Source: Vicinamibacteria bacterium (GTDB lineage: Bacteria > Acidobacteriota > Vicinamibacteria > Fen-336). From it: 58,389 nucleotides of DNA. Where the stretch lies: the NCBI GenBank assembly GCA_016934575.1, contig JAFGSN010000183.1, positions 1 through 58,389 on the forward strand, written 5' to 3'. This document shows, piece by piece, positions 34,059 to 44,235 of the stretch. Below the pieces are notes generated by a model, which saw nothing but the letters and a program-made list of their open reading frames with translations, made no database searches and was not told the DNA's origin. How positions within the stretch are numbered: the first letter of the stretch is position 1; each line of letters starts with the position of its first letter. Made by a program: the position numbers and the translations under genes.

Positions 34059-35306
34059 GTGCGCACGGTTGACCACGCGAGGCGAGACTCAGTGAGCGAG
34101 GCGCAATCGACCGCGAGGACGCGGCCCCTGCGCATCCTGTTGCTCGCGCCTCAGCCGTTTTTCGCTGTCCGTGGCACTCCGCTCGCCGTGCGTTCGCTGG
34201 CCGTCGTCTTGTCCGAGCTGGGTCACGAAGTGGATTTGCTGAGCTTTCCACAAGGCGAAAAGATCGACCTTCCCGGCGTGCGTCTCTTGCGCAGCATGTG
34301 GCTCCCCGTGGGGCGAGTCAGGCCCGGTTTCTCGTTCTCCAAGCTGATCCTCGACGTGCCTTTCCTGCTGGAGAGCGCGGCCCGCCTGATCGCGGGACGA
34401 TATGACGTGGTGCATGCCGTGGAGGAGGCGGCGCATCTCATGGCGCCGCTCGTGAGCCGCTGGCGAAGCGCTCTCGTCGTCGACGTGGATTCGTCCATTC
34501 CGGAGCAGCTTCGGAACGCCAGGATCCCGGCTTGTGAATCGCTGATTCGAATCGTGAATCGCATGGAAAGGCACGCTTTCCGCAACGCGGTCGCCGTGAT
34601 CACGATATGCAGCCGACTGACGGATCATGTCCGGTCCATCGCGCCGCAGACCGCCGTCTTTCAGATCGAGGACCCGCCGCTTGTGGACGGCGACAGTCTT
34701 CCCGGCCCGAAGGAGGCCGCCGCGCTTCGCGCCGAGTTGAACCTGGGCACGGGTCCGGTCGTCCTCTACACGGGGAATTTCGAGCGCTATCAGGGCGTCG
34801 AGATGCTCGTGACCGCCTCGGCGCGTCTGCCTGGAGCGCAGATCGTGCTGATGGGCGGCGAGCCGGGCGAGATCGCCGCTTTGAAAAGCCATGCCGTCGT
34901 TCACGGATGCCTGCCGCGCTGCCATTTCATCGGAAAACGTTCGCCGGCCGAGCTCCCGCGATTTCTCGCGCTGGCTGACGTTCTCGTTTCGCCCCGTTGT
35001 CTTGGCGGTAATACGCCGTTCAAGATCTATACGTACCTGGCGTCGGGAAAACCGCTCGTGGCGACTCGCATTCCGAGCCATACGCAGCTCCTGGACGACA
35101 CTCTGGCGACGCTCGTCGATCCGGATCCGGACGCGCTCGTGGCGGGCATTCAGAACGCCCTTGCCGATCCGCTGGCCGCGGTGGAGCGCGCGGTTCGTGG
35201 GCGCGCGCTGATCGAACGAAAGTACGGCCCGCGGCGGTTTCGCGATAAAGTCGCCGAGGCATATGCTCACGTGGAACGTTCTCTCGTTCGAGGCGAAACC
35301 GCATGA
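34059..35306 (+). CDS. Family 4 glycosyltransferase
   Basis: The 415-residue GT-B enzyme starts at GTG 34059, eight bases after GGAGG. N-terminal half: ILLLAPQPFFAVRGTPLAVRSLAVVLSELGHEV and DVVHAVEEAAHLMAPL. C-terminal donor half: GPVVLYTGNFERYQGVEMLV, LPRFLALADVLVSP, then GGNTPFKIYTYLASGKPLVA with the Glu-type position replaced by LGGNTPFKI. It ends with a short helical tail. Probable transfer of a sugar in envelope glycan or lipid synthesis; glpD follows 60 bases downstream. Confidence 0.85.
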   Translation: MRTVDHARRDSVSEAQSTARTRPLRILLLAPQPFFAVRGTPLAVRSLAVVLSELGHEVDLLSFPQGEKIDLPGVRLLRSMWLPVGRVRPGFSFSKLILDVPFLLESAARLIAGRYDVVHAVEEAAHLMAPLVSRWRSALVVDVDSSIPEQLRNARIPACESLIRIVNRMERHAFRNAVAVITICSRLTDHVRSIAPQTAVFQIEDPPLVDGDSLPGPKEAAALRAELNLGTGPVVLYTGNFERYQGVEMLVTASARLPGAQIVLMGGEPGEIAALKSHAVVHGCLPRCHFIGKRSPAELPRFLALADVLVSPRCLGGNTPFKIYTYLASGKPLVATRIPSHTQLLDDTLATLVDPDPDALVAGIQNALADPLAAVERAVRGRALIERKYGPRRFRDKVAEAYAHVERSLVRGETA

Positions 35307-35366
35307 CGTGCGCACGACTCTCGTCGCATGCCGGTCGAGGCGATGAGCCTTTATCATGAGAGGGCC

Positions 35367-36857
35367 ATGAAAAGAGACCTTGAGACATTGACGTCGCGCG
35401 AGCACGATCTGCTCATCGTCGGCGGAGGCGTCATCGGCGCCGCGATCGCCTGGGACGCGGCCCAGCGCGGCCTCGCGACGGCGCTCGTCGAGGGCGCCGA
35501 CTTCGCCTCGGGCACCTCCTGGAACAACATGAAGACGATTCACGGGGGTTTGCGTTATCTGCAGAAACTCGATCTCCGACGCACGCGCCAGTCGATCGGC
35601 GATCGGAGGGCGCTCTTGCGCATCGCGCCGAACCTCGTCAGGCCGCTTCCGTTTCTCATTCCATTGTATGGTCACGGAGTTTTCGGCCCGGAGGCGTTGT
35701 GGCTGGGATTGAAACTCTACGATCTTGTCGGCTGCGATCGGAACATCGGAATTCCGCAGAGCCATCACATCCCCTCGGGCCGCATGCTCTCGCGCCGTGA
35801 GGTCGTGGCGCGAGTGCCTGGAATCGACGCGCGCGGACTTACGGGAGGCGCTATATGGTTCGACGCGCAGGTGTCGAGCGCCGAGAGGTTGGTGCTCGCG
35901 TTTCTCGACGCCGCTCATGGCGCCGGGGCATGCCTGGCGAACTACTGTGAGGTCTCGGAGATCGCGCGGGCTGGACGCCGCGTCGTGGGCGCGCGTGTCC
36001 TGGATCGCGAGAGCGGGGTGACGGTGGACATTCGTGCGCGCGTCGTGATCCTGGCGACCGGTCCCTGGACCGATAGCCTGCTCCACAAAGCCGGAGTTCG
36101 ATCGGCGCGGATCCCGCTGTTGCGTGCCACGAACGTCGTGCTGCGACGCTCGGTGCTTGATGGTCCGGTCGTGGGCGCGCGCCGCGCCGGACGTTTTCTT
36201 TTCGTCGTGCCCTGGCGTGGCCGCACGATCGTCGGCACGGAGTACGCGCCGCATGGGCCGATTCCGGAAGAGGAGATCGATTGTTTCGTACGTGAAGCGG
36301 CCCGCGCCTTTCCCTGGGCCGGGATCACGATGGACGACGTGAGTCTCGTTCATCGTGGTTTCGTGCCCGGCACGCGCGATGCATCCGGCCTGTGGTCGCG
36401 CGACCTCATCCTCGACCATGACCGTGATGGAGCTCCCGGCCTGGTCAGCGTCGTCGGCGTCAAATACACGACGGCGCGTGAAGTGGCACAGCGGGCGGTC
36501 GGCCGTGTCTATCGTATCTTGCGACGATCCGTCCCGGCCTGCCGCACCGCGACGACTCCGCTCTCGAACGCCGCGCTGACCGCGCTGCCTCTCGATGAAG
36601 CGACACGGCGCGCCGTTCGGGAAGAGATGGCGCTTCGATTGACCGACGTCGTCCTGAGACGCATGGACCTCGGGAACGCCGGCCCTCCTTCCGGAGATGC
36701 TCTCGATCTCGTGGCGAGCACGATGGCTCGCGAGCGAAAGTGGAGCGCCGAGCGTCTCGATCATGAGCGCAGGGCCCTCGCCCGTCGCTATGCGAACGGC
36801 TTCGAGCTACAGCCGCCCGAATACGAGAACGGTCCGCCGGCTCGGCAGGAAGAGTAG
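35367..36857 (+). CDS. glpD: FAD-dependent glycerol-3-phosphate dehydrogenase
   Basis: From the ATG at 35367 (preceded by GAGAGG) the protein is 496 residues. It has the FAD dinucleotide motif LLIVGGGVIGAAIAWDAAQRGL, then DFASGTSWNNMKTIHGGLRYL (family signature), RPLPFLIPLYGHG, VILATGPWTDSLLHKAG, LFVVPWRGRTIVGTEY and VSVVGVKYTTAREVAQ. It oxidises glycerol 3-phosphate to dihydroxyacetone phosphate at the membrane face, delivering electrons to quinone. The C-terminal region is shorter than E. coli GlpD. It is followed one base later by a GGDEF gene. Confidence 0.9.
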   Translation: MKRDLETLTSREHDLLIVGGGVIGAAIAWDAAQRGLATALVEGADFASGTSWNNMKTIHGGLRYLQKLDLRRTRQSIGDRRALLRIAPNLVRPLPFLIPLYGHGVFGPEALWLGLKLYDLVGCDRNIGIPQSHHIPSGRMLSRREVVARVPGIDARGLTGGAIWFDAQVSSAERLVLAFLDAAHGAGACLANYCEVSEIARAGRRVVGARVLDRESGVTVDIRARVVILATGPWTDSLLHKAGVRSARIPLLRATNVVLRRSVLDGPVVGARRAGRFLFVVPWRGRTIVGTEYAPHGPIPEEEIDCFVREAARAFPWAGITMDDVSLVHRGFVPGTRDASGLWSRDLILDHDRDGAPGLVSVVGVKYTTAREVAQRAVGRVYRILRRSVPACRTATTPLSNAALTALPLDEATRRAVREEMALRLTDVVLRRMDLGNAGPPSGDALDLVASTMARERKWSAERLDHERRALARRYANGFELQPPEYENGPPARQEE

Positions 36858-36858
36858 A

Positions 36859-38355
36859 ATGGCCAACGGAACGACAAGGATGGGCGCCCCGACGACGCCG
36901 ACGAGCGATCAGGCGCGGGATATGCGTGCGCAGGCCATCAGGATCCTGACGAGCCTGGCCGAGGATCTCACCATCGAGCGCGACGAAAAGCGCATCCTGG
37001 CATCCGGCCTGGAACATCTCGTCGAGATCTTTGGCCTAGACTCCGGGGCGGCGTATCTCTGCGGCGTCGATCAGACTCCGGCGCTCGCCGCGAAGCACGG
37101 TCGTCTGGGCGAGGAAAACAAGGCGGCGCCGGATATCGTTCATGAAGCCCTGGACGGCGATCGAGCCGTCGTCCGTAGTCTCACGGACGGAGGGTGGCTC
37201 GTCGCCATGCCCTTGCAGGCGAGCGTTCATCCCCTGGGCGTTCTCGTGCTCCGGCGTTCCGGTCCGGGAAATGATCCGCCGGACCTGGAGCTGCTCGATG
37301 CCGTGGGAAGGCAGATGGGCGCCGGTATCGTGAACGCACGGCTGTGCGCCGAGCTGCGCACCTCCTCGAATCGTGCCGAGGCTCTGAATCGCGTCACGGC
37401 CGCGCTGACGTCCAGCATGGACCTCCGCCTGGCGCTGCCGGCTTTCGCCCAGGAGATGTCGTCGCTTCTATCCTTCGATCGGCTGATTGCGGCGCTTGTC
37501 AACGAATCAGGCGACTACATTGAGGTGCTGGGACATCCGGAGGGCAGCACCTGGGGTTTGGGAAACGTGCTGCCTGTCGTCGGAAGCGGACCCGGAGCCG
37601 TGGTGCTGAACAACCAGGCCATCGTTCAAGATGATCTGCTGCGTTCTCATCGCTTCATCGAGGACATGCGGCTGCTTGAAGAAGGGATTCGTTCCTACAT
37701 GCTCCTTCCCGTCAGCTCGCATACGCGCAGCATCGGCGTCCTCGGCTTTGGAGCGCGCGAGGTGAGCGCTTACAGCGAGATCGTTTGCCGCCGGATGCAG
37801 CCGCTCGCCGACGCGGTGGCCCTGGCGCTCGAGAACGTGCGTTTGTTCCAGAAGACGCGCGAGCTGTCGATCACCGACGACGTGACGCCGCTTTACAATT
37901 TCCGTTTCTTCCACCAGATTCTCAGTCGAGAGCTCAAGCTCGTCGATCGATACGGTTCGATGCTCTCGATCATCTTCGTCGACCTCGACCACTTCAAGCC
38001 GATCAACGACACCTACGGGCACCTGAGGGGAAGCCGTGTGTTGCGCGAGGTGGGCTTTCTGTTGCGCTCGGCGGTTCGGGAAACGGACTATCCGGTGCGT
38101 TACGGCGGAGACGAGTTCGTCGTGATTCTGCCGCAGACCGAAGGCGACGCCGCGCATGCCATCGGCCAGAAGATTCAGCAGCTTATCGAGGGTCATACGT
38201 TTCTGCAAGAAGAGGGAATCAACGCGCAACTGGGTCTCTCCTTCGGCGTGGCGACGTATCCCAGGGACGCCCAGACGAAGGAGGCGCTCATCCGACTGGC
38301 GGACGAGCGCATGTACGCGGAGAAAGAGGTGCGCAAGAGCAGCCGGAAATCCTAG
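36859..38355 (+). CDS. GAF-GAF-GGDEF diguanylate cyclase
   Basis: The 498-residue soluble protein begins MANGTTRMGAPTTP at 36859, one base after the glpD stop. It has two GAF-like domains (residues about 40-170 and 175-340) and a C-terminal GGDEF domain. The GGDEF motif is intact (RYGGDEFVVILP, residues 416-420) and the inhibitory RxxD is RETD, five residues before it, so it should be active and product-inhibited. Other motifs are DLDHFKPINDTYGHLRGSRVL and FGVATYP. It could couple glycerol use to c-di-GMP, but this is only proximity. Confidence 0.9.
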   Translation: MANGTTRMGAPTTPTSDQARDMRAQAIRILTSLAEDLTIERDEKRILASGLEHLVEIFGLDSGAAYLCGVDQTPALAAKHGRLGEENKAAPDIVHEALDGDRAVVRSLTDGGWLVAMPLQASVHPLGVLVLRRSGPGNDPPDLELLDAVGRQMGAGIVNARLCAELRTSSNRAEALNRVTAALTSSMDLRLALPAFAQEMSSLLSFDRLIAALVNESGDYIEVLGHPEGSTWGLGNVLPVVGSGPGAVVLNNQAIVQDDLLRSHRFIEDMRLLEEGIRSYMLLPVSSHTRSIGVLGFGAREVSAYSEIVCRRMQPLADAVALALENVRLFQKTRELSITDDVTPLYNFRFFHQILSRELKLVDRYGSMLSIIFVDLDHFKPINDTYGHLRGSRVLREVGFLLRSAVRETDYPVRYGGDEFVVILPQTEGDAAHAIGQKIQQLIEGHTFLQEEGINAQLGLSFGVATYPRDAQTKEALIRLADERMYAEKEVRKSSRKS

Positions 38356-39461
38356 TACCAGGCTCGCATCTCGAGTCGGACGCGTTTCGACCAGCGGTCG
38401 CGCTCTTCAAGGTCGGGAGCGTCCTTGAATCTTTGGAGCTGGCCGATCAGATGGAGCGAGGTGCGTGGACCAATGCGCGCCGCGACCTCGCCGCGGTGTC
38501 CATCCCAGCCTGTTCCCCAAAGAAAATCGTCCGTGGCGTAGGCGGCCAGGACGGCGTCTCGATCCACGCGCGCGTAGGCGTAGTTGAATCTCGCGAGCGA
38601 CAAGCCCAGATCGCCAAGCGTGAAGCTCAGCCACAAGCCGCGATTCTTTTCTTCCGCTTCGATGTTCCAGCAGTAATCCACAGAGAGGCTCAGCGGAACG
38701 TCGGCCGAGCTTTTCAGCGCTCCCGAGACGTCGATGACCCTGTATCGTGACTCGAGCTTGCCGTTCTGAAGGCTGTTTTGGCGATAGAGTCGTTGATCGA
38801 GGTCTTCGAGTCGCGAGAACTGGAGAAACGTGCCGGCGAGTCCGAGCTCGGTGCGCTGTCGCTGCGTGTACGGTCCCGGATGCATGCCGAGGCGCGCGGA
38901 TGCGAGCAGGAGATCGCCGTGTTTGTGATCGAGGGCGTGGCTGCCGCGGGCCCAGAGGAGGGTGAGACCGGTTCGGCTCCATGTGCCGCTTCCATCAGAT
39001 TGACTCACGCTGATCGCGGCTCCCTGCGGGCGCAAGTCCGGATCCCACACCATCTCCGTCAGTTCCCCGGGCATCGGGAATCGGCCGCCTTGGATCTCGA
39101 TCCAGGTCATGGGACGAATCCTGATGTATGCCAGGTCGAGCCGGCCGGCGCGTGAATCATAATTGTCGCGAAGCAGCCTGGGCGCATCATCGGGAAGCTC
39201 GGTGTTCTTGTCGCTGCCGTGGTTGAACTCCGCGCCGATTCCCAGGGCCAACGATGGACCACCCAACTCGATCTTGGGTCGCAGGCGCAGCAACCAGCGG
39301 CGCGCCTCGACGTACTCGTCCGGCGCTTCTTCGTTCCACTCGTATCGGGCCAGCGTGTCGACCGTGAATGCGTATGGCTCGGATTGTCGTTGGTACGTCT
39401 GCCCGGACGCCGACGACGTGACGAGCAGGGCGCTCAACACCAAACAATACGTTGTTTTCAA
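38352..39461 (-). CDS. Outer-membrane beta-barrel protein (putative porin-like)
   Basis: The 369-residue protein has a signal peptide (TYCLVLSALLVTSSASGQ). Alternating polar/aromatic strands run throughout (WLLRLRPKIEL, LALGIGAEFNHG, WIEIQGGRFPMPGEL, GLWLSFTLGDLGLSLARFNYAYAR), ending in RLEMRAWY with the C-terminal aromatic typical of barrels. I see no TonB box or plug. It converges on the GGDEF gene with three bases overlapping. The start is TTG at 39461, with GGAGG five bases before it. Confidence 0.75.
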   Translation of the reverse strand: MKTTYCLVLSALLVTSSASGQTYQRQSEPYAFTVDTLARYEWNEEAPDEYVEARRWLLRLRPKIELGGPSLALGIGAEFNHGSDKNTELPDDAPRLLRDNYDSRAGRLDLAYIRIRPMTWIEIQGGRFPMPGELTEMVWDPDLRPQGAAISVSQSDGSGTWSRTGLTLLWARGSHALDHKHGDLLLASARLGMHPGPYTQRQRTELGLAGTFLQFSRLEDLDQRLYRQNSLQNGKLESRYRVIDVSGALKSSADVPLSLSVDYCWNIEAEEKNRGLWLSFTLGDLGLSLARFNYAYARVDRDAVLAAYATDDFLWGTGWDGHRGEVAARIGPRTSLHLIGQLQRFKDAPDLEERDRWSKRVRLEMRAWY

Positions 39462-39633
39462 TCAAACCTCCGCGGAATTCATGGTTTCCGCCGCGAGTCT
39501 ATCACGTCGGATCTCGGGAGACGTCGTCCAGCGCGGGATATTCCGCTATCATGCCGGCGTGCGGTTGAGCCGGATCATCCGGCCGTGCTAGGCTCGATTT
39601 TTCAAAGTCGCTGTCGGCGGCAAGGGAAGGGCG

Positions 39634-42600
39634 ATGGATCGCGCGAAGGGCCGGTTCGTCTCTGAAGTCGGAGCGGAGGAGGAGTCGCAGGCGAGAAGCT
39701 CCATGAACCGCCGGACCATGCCCGGACGGGATGTGGATGCAACCGAATGTCCGCCGCTGCTCGGGCTGGACATCGGATCGACCAGCGTGAAGGCCACGTT
39801 GCTCCAGTGCGGATGCGAGATCTGCACGGAAATCATCGACCATGAAGGAGATATCCCGGGCGCGCTTCGGACGGCGCTGCGTCGCTGCGGTTCGAACGGC
39901 GAAACCCAGGCGATATGCACGGGCGGGTCCGCCCGCCATCGTATCAACGCGCCGACCGTCATCCCGACGCAGGCGATCGAGGCTGCTCTCGCCGCGATCG
40001 GCGAGCGGCCCGATGCGGTGGTCTCCGTGGGCGGCGAGTCGATTGTCGTCTATACGATGCGTTCAGGCGCCGAGACGGCGGCCGTGATTACGGGCGACAA
40101 GTGCGCCGCGGGCACGGGCGAGTTCCTGAGGCAGCAACTGGGGCGAATGGGCATGGATCTCGCGGACATGTCCGCCATTCCCGCCGACATCCGTCCCCAG
40201 CGTCTGTCGGCGCGTTGCTCGGTCTTCATGAAAAGCGACTGCACGCACAAACTCAACAAGAAGGAGGCCACCAAGGAGGAGATCGCCGTCAGCCTCACGA
40301 GCCTTATGGCGGCCAAGGCCGCCGAATTCCTGCGACGCGCGCGTATCACGCGCGGACGCGTCGTCGTCATCGGCGGCGTGACGCGTAATCGTTTCCTCCT
40401 GCCCCAACTGCGCCTTCAGTTGCCCGAAGTCGATTTCATCGTCCCCGACCAGGCGCATTACTTCGAGGCGTTCGGCGCGGCGCATCTGGCCGCGCGTAAC
40501 AAAACGGTCCTGCCGTCGCCGTCACGACTTGTACGCGAAAGCAGCGTGTCGTTCGGCAGGTATCCGCCGCTTTTCGATTCCGAACGATCGGTGAGGCGTC
40601 TCGCCGCCGCCCGTGGCCAGGTCGTTACCGGCGGGGGATATGTTCTCGGCATCGACGGCGGATCGACGACGACCAAGGCGGCGCTTGTCGACATGGAACG
40701 GCGCGTGATCGTCGCCGCGCACTATGGGCGAACGCATGGCGATCCGATCGCGGCCCTGCGACAGGTCTTGCGGGAGATCCGCCGTCAGGTGCGCGAGGCG
40801 ATTGGCGAAGGCGCGATTCGTATCCCGCTGGCCGCCACGACCGGATCGAGCCGCGAAGTCCTGGGCGTTTTCGTCGAGACGCGGGACGTCCACAACGAGA
40901 TCATCGCTCACACCGTGGGCGCGACGCATTTCCAGGGCGCGATCGACACGATTTTCGAGATCGGCGGGCAGGACGCCAAGTACGTCAGTCTGAACAACGC
41001 CGTGCCGGTCGACTATGCCATGAACGAGGCCTGCAGCGCCGGCACCGGCTCTTTTCTGGAAGAGTCGGCGCGCGGCGATCTCAACATCCTTTCCGCGGAC
41101 GAGATCGGCCCGATCGCCTTGCGTAGCCGCGGACCGCTCAAGTTCGGCGAACACTGCTCGGCCTTCATCAACTCGAACATCAGGACGGCGATCCAGGAGG
41201 GCGCGACACGCGAGGACATCGTGGCCGGGCTTGTCTATTCCATTGTCTCGAATTATCTGAACCGCGTCGTCGGCAACCGGCGCATCGGACAAACCATCGT
41301 CTTGCAGGGCGGCGTGGCCAAGAATCCGGCCGTTCCCGCGGCGTTTGCCGCGCTTCTCGGACGAGAGATCGTCGTCCCGCCCGAGCCGGAGTTGCTCGGG
41401 GCGTTCGGCGTCGCGCTGCTGGCTCTCGAGAAGCGCGACCAGGACGCGCCGGCCGGGAAGAGCCTTGATCTCGACGAGCTGATCGAGCGCCAGATCACCT
41501 ACGGCGAGCCGTTCACCTGCCGCGCATGCGAGAACAACTGCATCATCCAGACGCCGCATGTCGCGGGACGTCGATACCTTTTCGGCGGTCGTTGCAGCAA
41601 ATACGCCAATCTCTTGCGCGGCCGGCGCATCGATCCCAGCCGTGTGCAGAACCTCGTGAACGAGCGCCAGCGGCTCCTGTTCGAAGAACACGCGCCTGAT
41701 CCGGCGACGTTGCGTCGCAGAACCGAAAAGACGGTGGGCGTTCCCCGGGCATTCACGGTCCATAGCTTCTGGCCGCTCTACGCCGGCTTCTTCCACGATC
41801 TGGGCGTGCCGATTCGTCTGTCGCGCGAGAGCATCGAGGAAGGCGTCCGGCGCGCCGAAGCGCCCTTCTGCTGGCCGGCCGAGATCGCGCACGGCATGAC
41901 GGCCGAGCTTTTGCGCGACGGCGTCGACTATCTCTTCCTTCCCCAAGTCGTGGACGTGCAGTCTCTTGAGCCGGGCGTCAAGGCCTGTTTCTGTCCCATC
42001 GTGCAGGGCTTGCCCTACTATCTGCGACCCGCGTTCGACCTTCCGGACGACCGTATCCTGCGGCCCGTGCTCTCGTTTCGCGACGGATGGGAAGGCGCCG
42101 AGACGCCGTTCGCGACAATGGCCCGTTCTCTCGGTTTTTCCGCGGAGGACGGCCGCCGCGCTTACCGCGCCGGCGTCGCGAAGCAGACAGCTTTTCAGTC
42201 GCGGTTGCATGCAATGGGTCGCTTGTTCCTCGAACAGGCGCGCCGCGATGACCAGGTGACGATCGCCGTCTTCGGCCGGCCCTACAACGCCTTCGCGCCG
42301 GAGGCGCATCTCGGCATCCCGGCCAAGTTCGCCAGTCGCGGATATTCGGTGCTGCCGGTCGACGCCTTCCCCGTCTCGGACGAGCCCATCTCCGACAACA
42401 TGTACTGGCATTTCGGCCAGATCCTGCTCAAAGCCGCGCGGATGGTACGCGAGCATCCCAACGTATTTGTCTGTTACATCACCAATTTCGGGTGCGGTCC
42501 GGACAGCTTTCTGCTCCACTTCGTCCGTCACGCGATGGGATCTAAGCCTTACCTCGTGCTCGAGCTTGACGGACACACGGCGGACGCGGGTCTCGACACG

Positions 42601-44013
42601 CGAATCGAGGCGTTTCTCGACATCGTCGCCGGATATCGACGAAAAACGTCGGCGGAGCCGACCGAGCGACGTGCTCCGCGTTTTCGCGCCAATCTGGAGA
42701 AAGGCCAGGCATGTGTCGTGGATCAACGCACGGGAGAACGCATTTCTTTGCGTGATCCTCGCGTGCGCGTCCTGATTCCATCGATGGGACGTTACACGAG
42801 CGAGGCCGCCGCCGCCGCGCTCTTTCAGAACGGCATTCAGGCCGAGGCCATGCCGCCCGCGGACGTCAACGCGCTCCAGCTTGCACGCAACCTGGCCAGC
42901 GGCAAGGAATGCTTGCCGACGCTGCTCGTCCTCGGGCAGCTCCTGCGCGCGTTGCGCGACGATCCGCCCGCCGCCGGGGAGATCCGCCTGCTTTTTCTCA
43001 CGCGCACGACCGGACCGTGTCGCATGGGGCAGTACGGCCCCTTTTACGAGCAGACCTTTCTCGATCAAGGCATCGAAAACGTCGCCTGTCTTTACCCCAA
43101 CGTCGAGAACGGTTACAAGGATCTCGGGCCGCGCTTCACGCGCGACGCCTGGCACGCCGTCGTGCTCGGCGACCTCTTCGCGGACATGGAGCGCGCGCTG
43201 CGGCTGACGGCGGTCGAGCCCGCGATCGCGCTTTCCAAGATGAATGAGGCCTGGGACGAGATCGTCGCCGGGATGAGACGGGGCGCGCGGCATGCCCGAC
43301 GGTCGCTCGCCCGCGTTGCTTCTCGCCTCACGGAGCTGCCGCGCCGCGCGCGCCTCGAAGACGTGCCCAAGATACTCGTCGTGGGCGAGGCATACGTACG
43401 GCGCGACGATTTTTCCGCCTCCGAGTTGGTCGAGCGTCTGCTCGCCATGGGGATCTGCCCGAAGGTGTCCGGGCTCGGCGAATGGATTCATTTCGTCGAC
43501 TATTTACGTGATCGCTCTTTCAATAAACGTCGCTCGCGCGAGCTCGGACGGATCGCGCGGATCATGGCGAAGCTCAAGATCAAGATCGAGCGTCTCGTCA
43601 TGCAGCGCATCGAAAGACGCCTTGTCGCCCTGGTCGCGCCGACAGGCCTGCTGGCGCCGGCCCCTCATGACATGGACGAGATCATGGCCGGCGTCGACGA
43701 CGTGGCTCACATTGACTTCGACGGCGAGGCGACGATCTCCACGCTCACGGCGCGACTCGCGGTCAAGCACGGTCTGAGCGGCATCGCCTGTCTGGGGCCC
43801 TTTTCCTGCATGGCGACGCGTCTCATTCAATCGATGCTCGATCCGTACTGTCGCGCGCGCGGGATTCCCTTCCTGGCGCTCGAGTGCGACGGCGCGCCCT
43901 TCCCGGCCACGACCGTCTGCCAGCTCGAGATTTTCGCCGTAAACGTGCGCCGTTATCACGAGCGCGCGCTGTCTGAAGCGCGTTCCGACACCACGACCGC
44001 GCGCCGCGATTGA
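39634..44013 (+). CDS. Acyl-CoA dehydratase activase fusion (BcrAD/BadFG tandem plus DUF2229-type region)
   Basis: The 1459-residue protein has two tandem BcrAD/BadFG ASKHA ATPase domains (about 45-300, 335-620). Each has the phosphate loop (LLGLDIGSTSVK; VLGIDGGSTTTK) and the iron-sulfur cysteines (KCAAGTGEF, ARCSVFMKSDC; EACSAGTGSF, HCSAFINSNI). A middle Cys-rich segment (CRACENNC...GGRCSKYANL) precedes a region of HgdB/HgdA-like character (residues about 700-1450). The architecture is that of the 2-hydroxyacyl-CoA dehydratase activator-related protein of anaerobes. It would couple ATP hydrolysis to low-potential electron transfer. No dehydratase subunits are adjacent. Start 39634 has AAGGGAAGGG upstream; 39703 is an alternative. 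Confidence 0.85.
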   Translation: MDRAKGRFVSEVGAEEESQARSSMNRRTMPGRDVDATECPPLLGLDIGSTSVKATLLQCGCEICTEIIDHEGDIPGALRTALRRCGSNGETQAICTGGSARHRINAPTVIPTQAIEAALAAIGERPDAVVSVGGESIVVYTMRSGAETAAVITGDKCAAGTGEFLRQQLGRMGMDLADMSAIPADIRPQRLSARCSVFMKSDCTHKLNKKEATKEEIAVSLTSLMAAKAAEFLRRARITRGRVVVIGGVTRNRFLLPQLRLQLPEVDFIVPDQAHYFEAFGAAHLAARNKTVLPSPSRLVRESSVSFGRYPPLFDSERSVRRLAAARGQVVTGGGYVLGIDGGSTTTKAALVDMERRVIVAAHYGRTHGDPIAALRQVLREIRRQVREAIGEGAIRIPLAATTGSSREVLGVFVETRDVHNEIIAHTVGATHFQGAIDTIFEIGGQDAKYVSLNNAVPVDYAMNEACSAGTGSFLEESARGDLNILSADEIGPIALRSRGPLKFGEHCSAFINSNIRTAIQEGATREDIVAGLVYSIVSNYLNRVVGNRRIGQTIVLQGGVAKNPAVPAAFAALLGREIVVPPEPELLGAFGVALLALEKRDQDAPAGKSLDLDELIERQITYGEPFTCRACENNCIIQTPHVAGRRYLFGGRCSKYANLLRGRRIDPSRVQNLVNERQRLLFEEHAPDPATLRRRTEKTVGVPRAFTVHSFWPLYAGFFHDLGVPIRLSRESIEEGVRRAEAPFCWPAEIAHGMTAELLRDGVDYLFLPQVVDVQSLEPGVKACFCPIVQGLPYYLRPAFDLPDDRILRPVLSFRDGWEGAETPFATMARSLGFSAEDGRRAYRAGVAKQTAFQSRLHAMGRLFLEQARRDDQVTIAVFGRPYNAFAPEAHLGIPAKFASRGYSVLPVDAFPVSDEPISDNMYWHFGQILLKAARMVREHPNVFVCYITNFGCGPDSFLLHFVRHAMGSKPYLVLELDGHTADAGLDTRIEAFLDIVAGYRRKTSAEPTERRAPRFRANLEKGQACVVDQRTGERISLRDPRVRVLIPSMGRYTSEAAAAALFQNGIQAEAMPPADVNALQLARNLASGKECLPTLLVLGQLLRALRDDPPAAGEIRLLFLTRTTGPCRMGQYGPFYEQTFLDQGIENVACLYPNVENGYKDLGPRFTRDAWHAVVLGDLFADMERALRLTAVEPAIALSKMNEAWDEIVAGMRRGARHARRSLARVASRLTELPRRARLEDVPKILVVGEAYVRRDDFSASELVERLLAMGICPKVSGLGEWIHFVDYLRDRSFNKRRSRELGRIARIMAKLKIKIERLVMQRIERRLVALVAPTGLLAPAPHDMDEIMAGVDDVAHIDFDGEATISTLTARLAVKHGLSGIACLGPFSCMATRLIQSMLDPYCRARGIPFLALECDGAPFPATTVCQLEIFAVNVRRYHERALSEARSDTTTARRD

Positions 44014-44235
44014 GCGGCATGGATGACGATCTCCCGTGGAGCGCTTGCAGCCGCAGCGACGACCGAAGCGTCGATTCCGACGAGAGCTGGCGCGCCGGGA
44101 CCGAAGCTGGCCGTGCGAGAGCTGGCGCATCAGCCGATCCGTGCCGCGTCAAGTGCGCGAAACCGTCATCGGCTTGCCGGCCACGGACGCGCGTGAGGAT
44201 CCGCGCCTCGCGGCGGCCGACAGCGTTCATCGTTT

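Noticed and set aside
40522-43491. 989-codon antisense frame inside the activase
   Set aside because: A GC-driven shadow of a well-supported gene; no recognised motif.
44014-44235. Open frames between the activase and the Fpg gene
   Set aside because: They are Arg/Ser-rich, match no family and partly mirror the flanking genes. I cannot support a gene.
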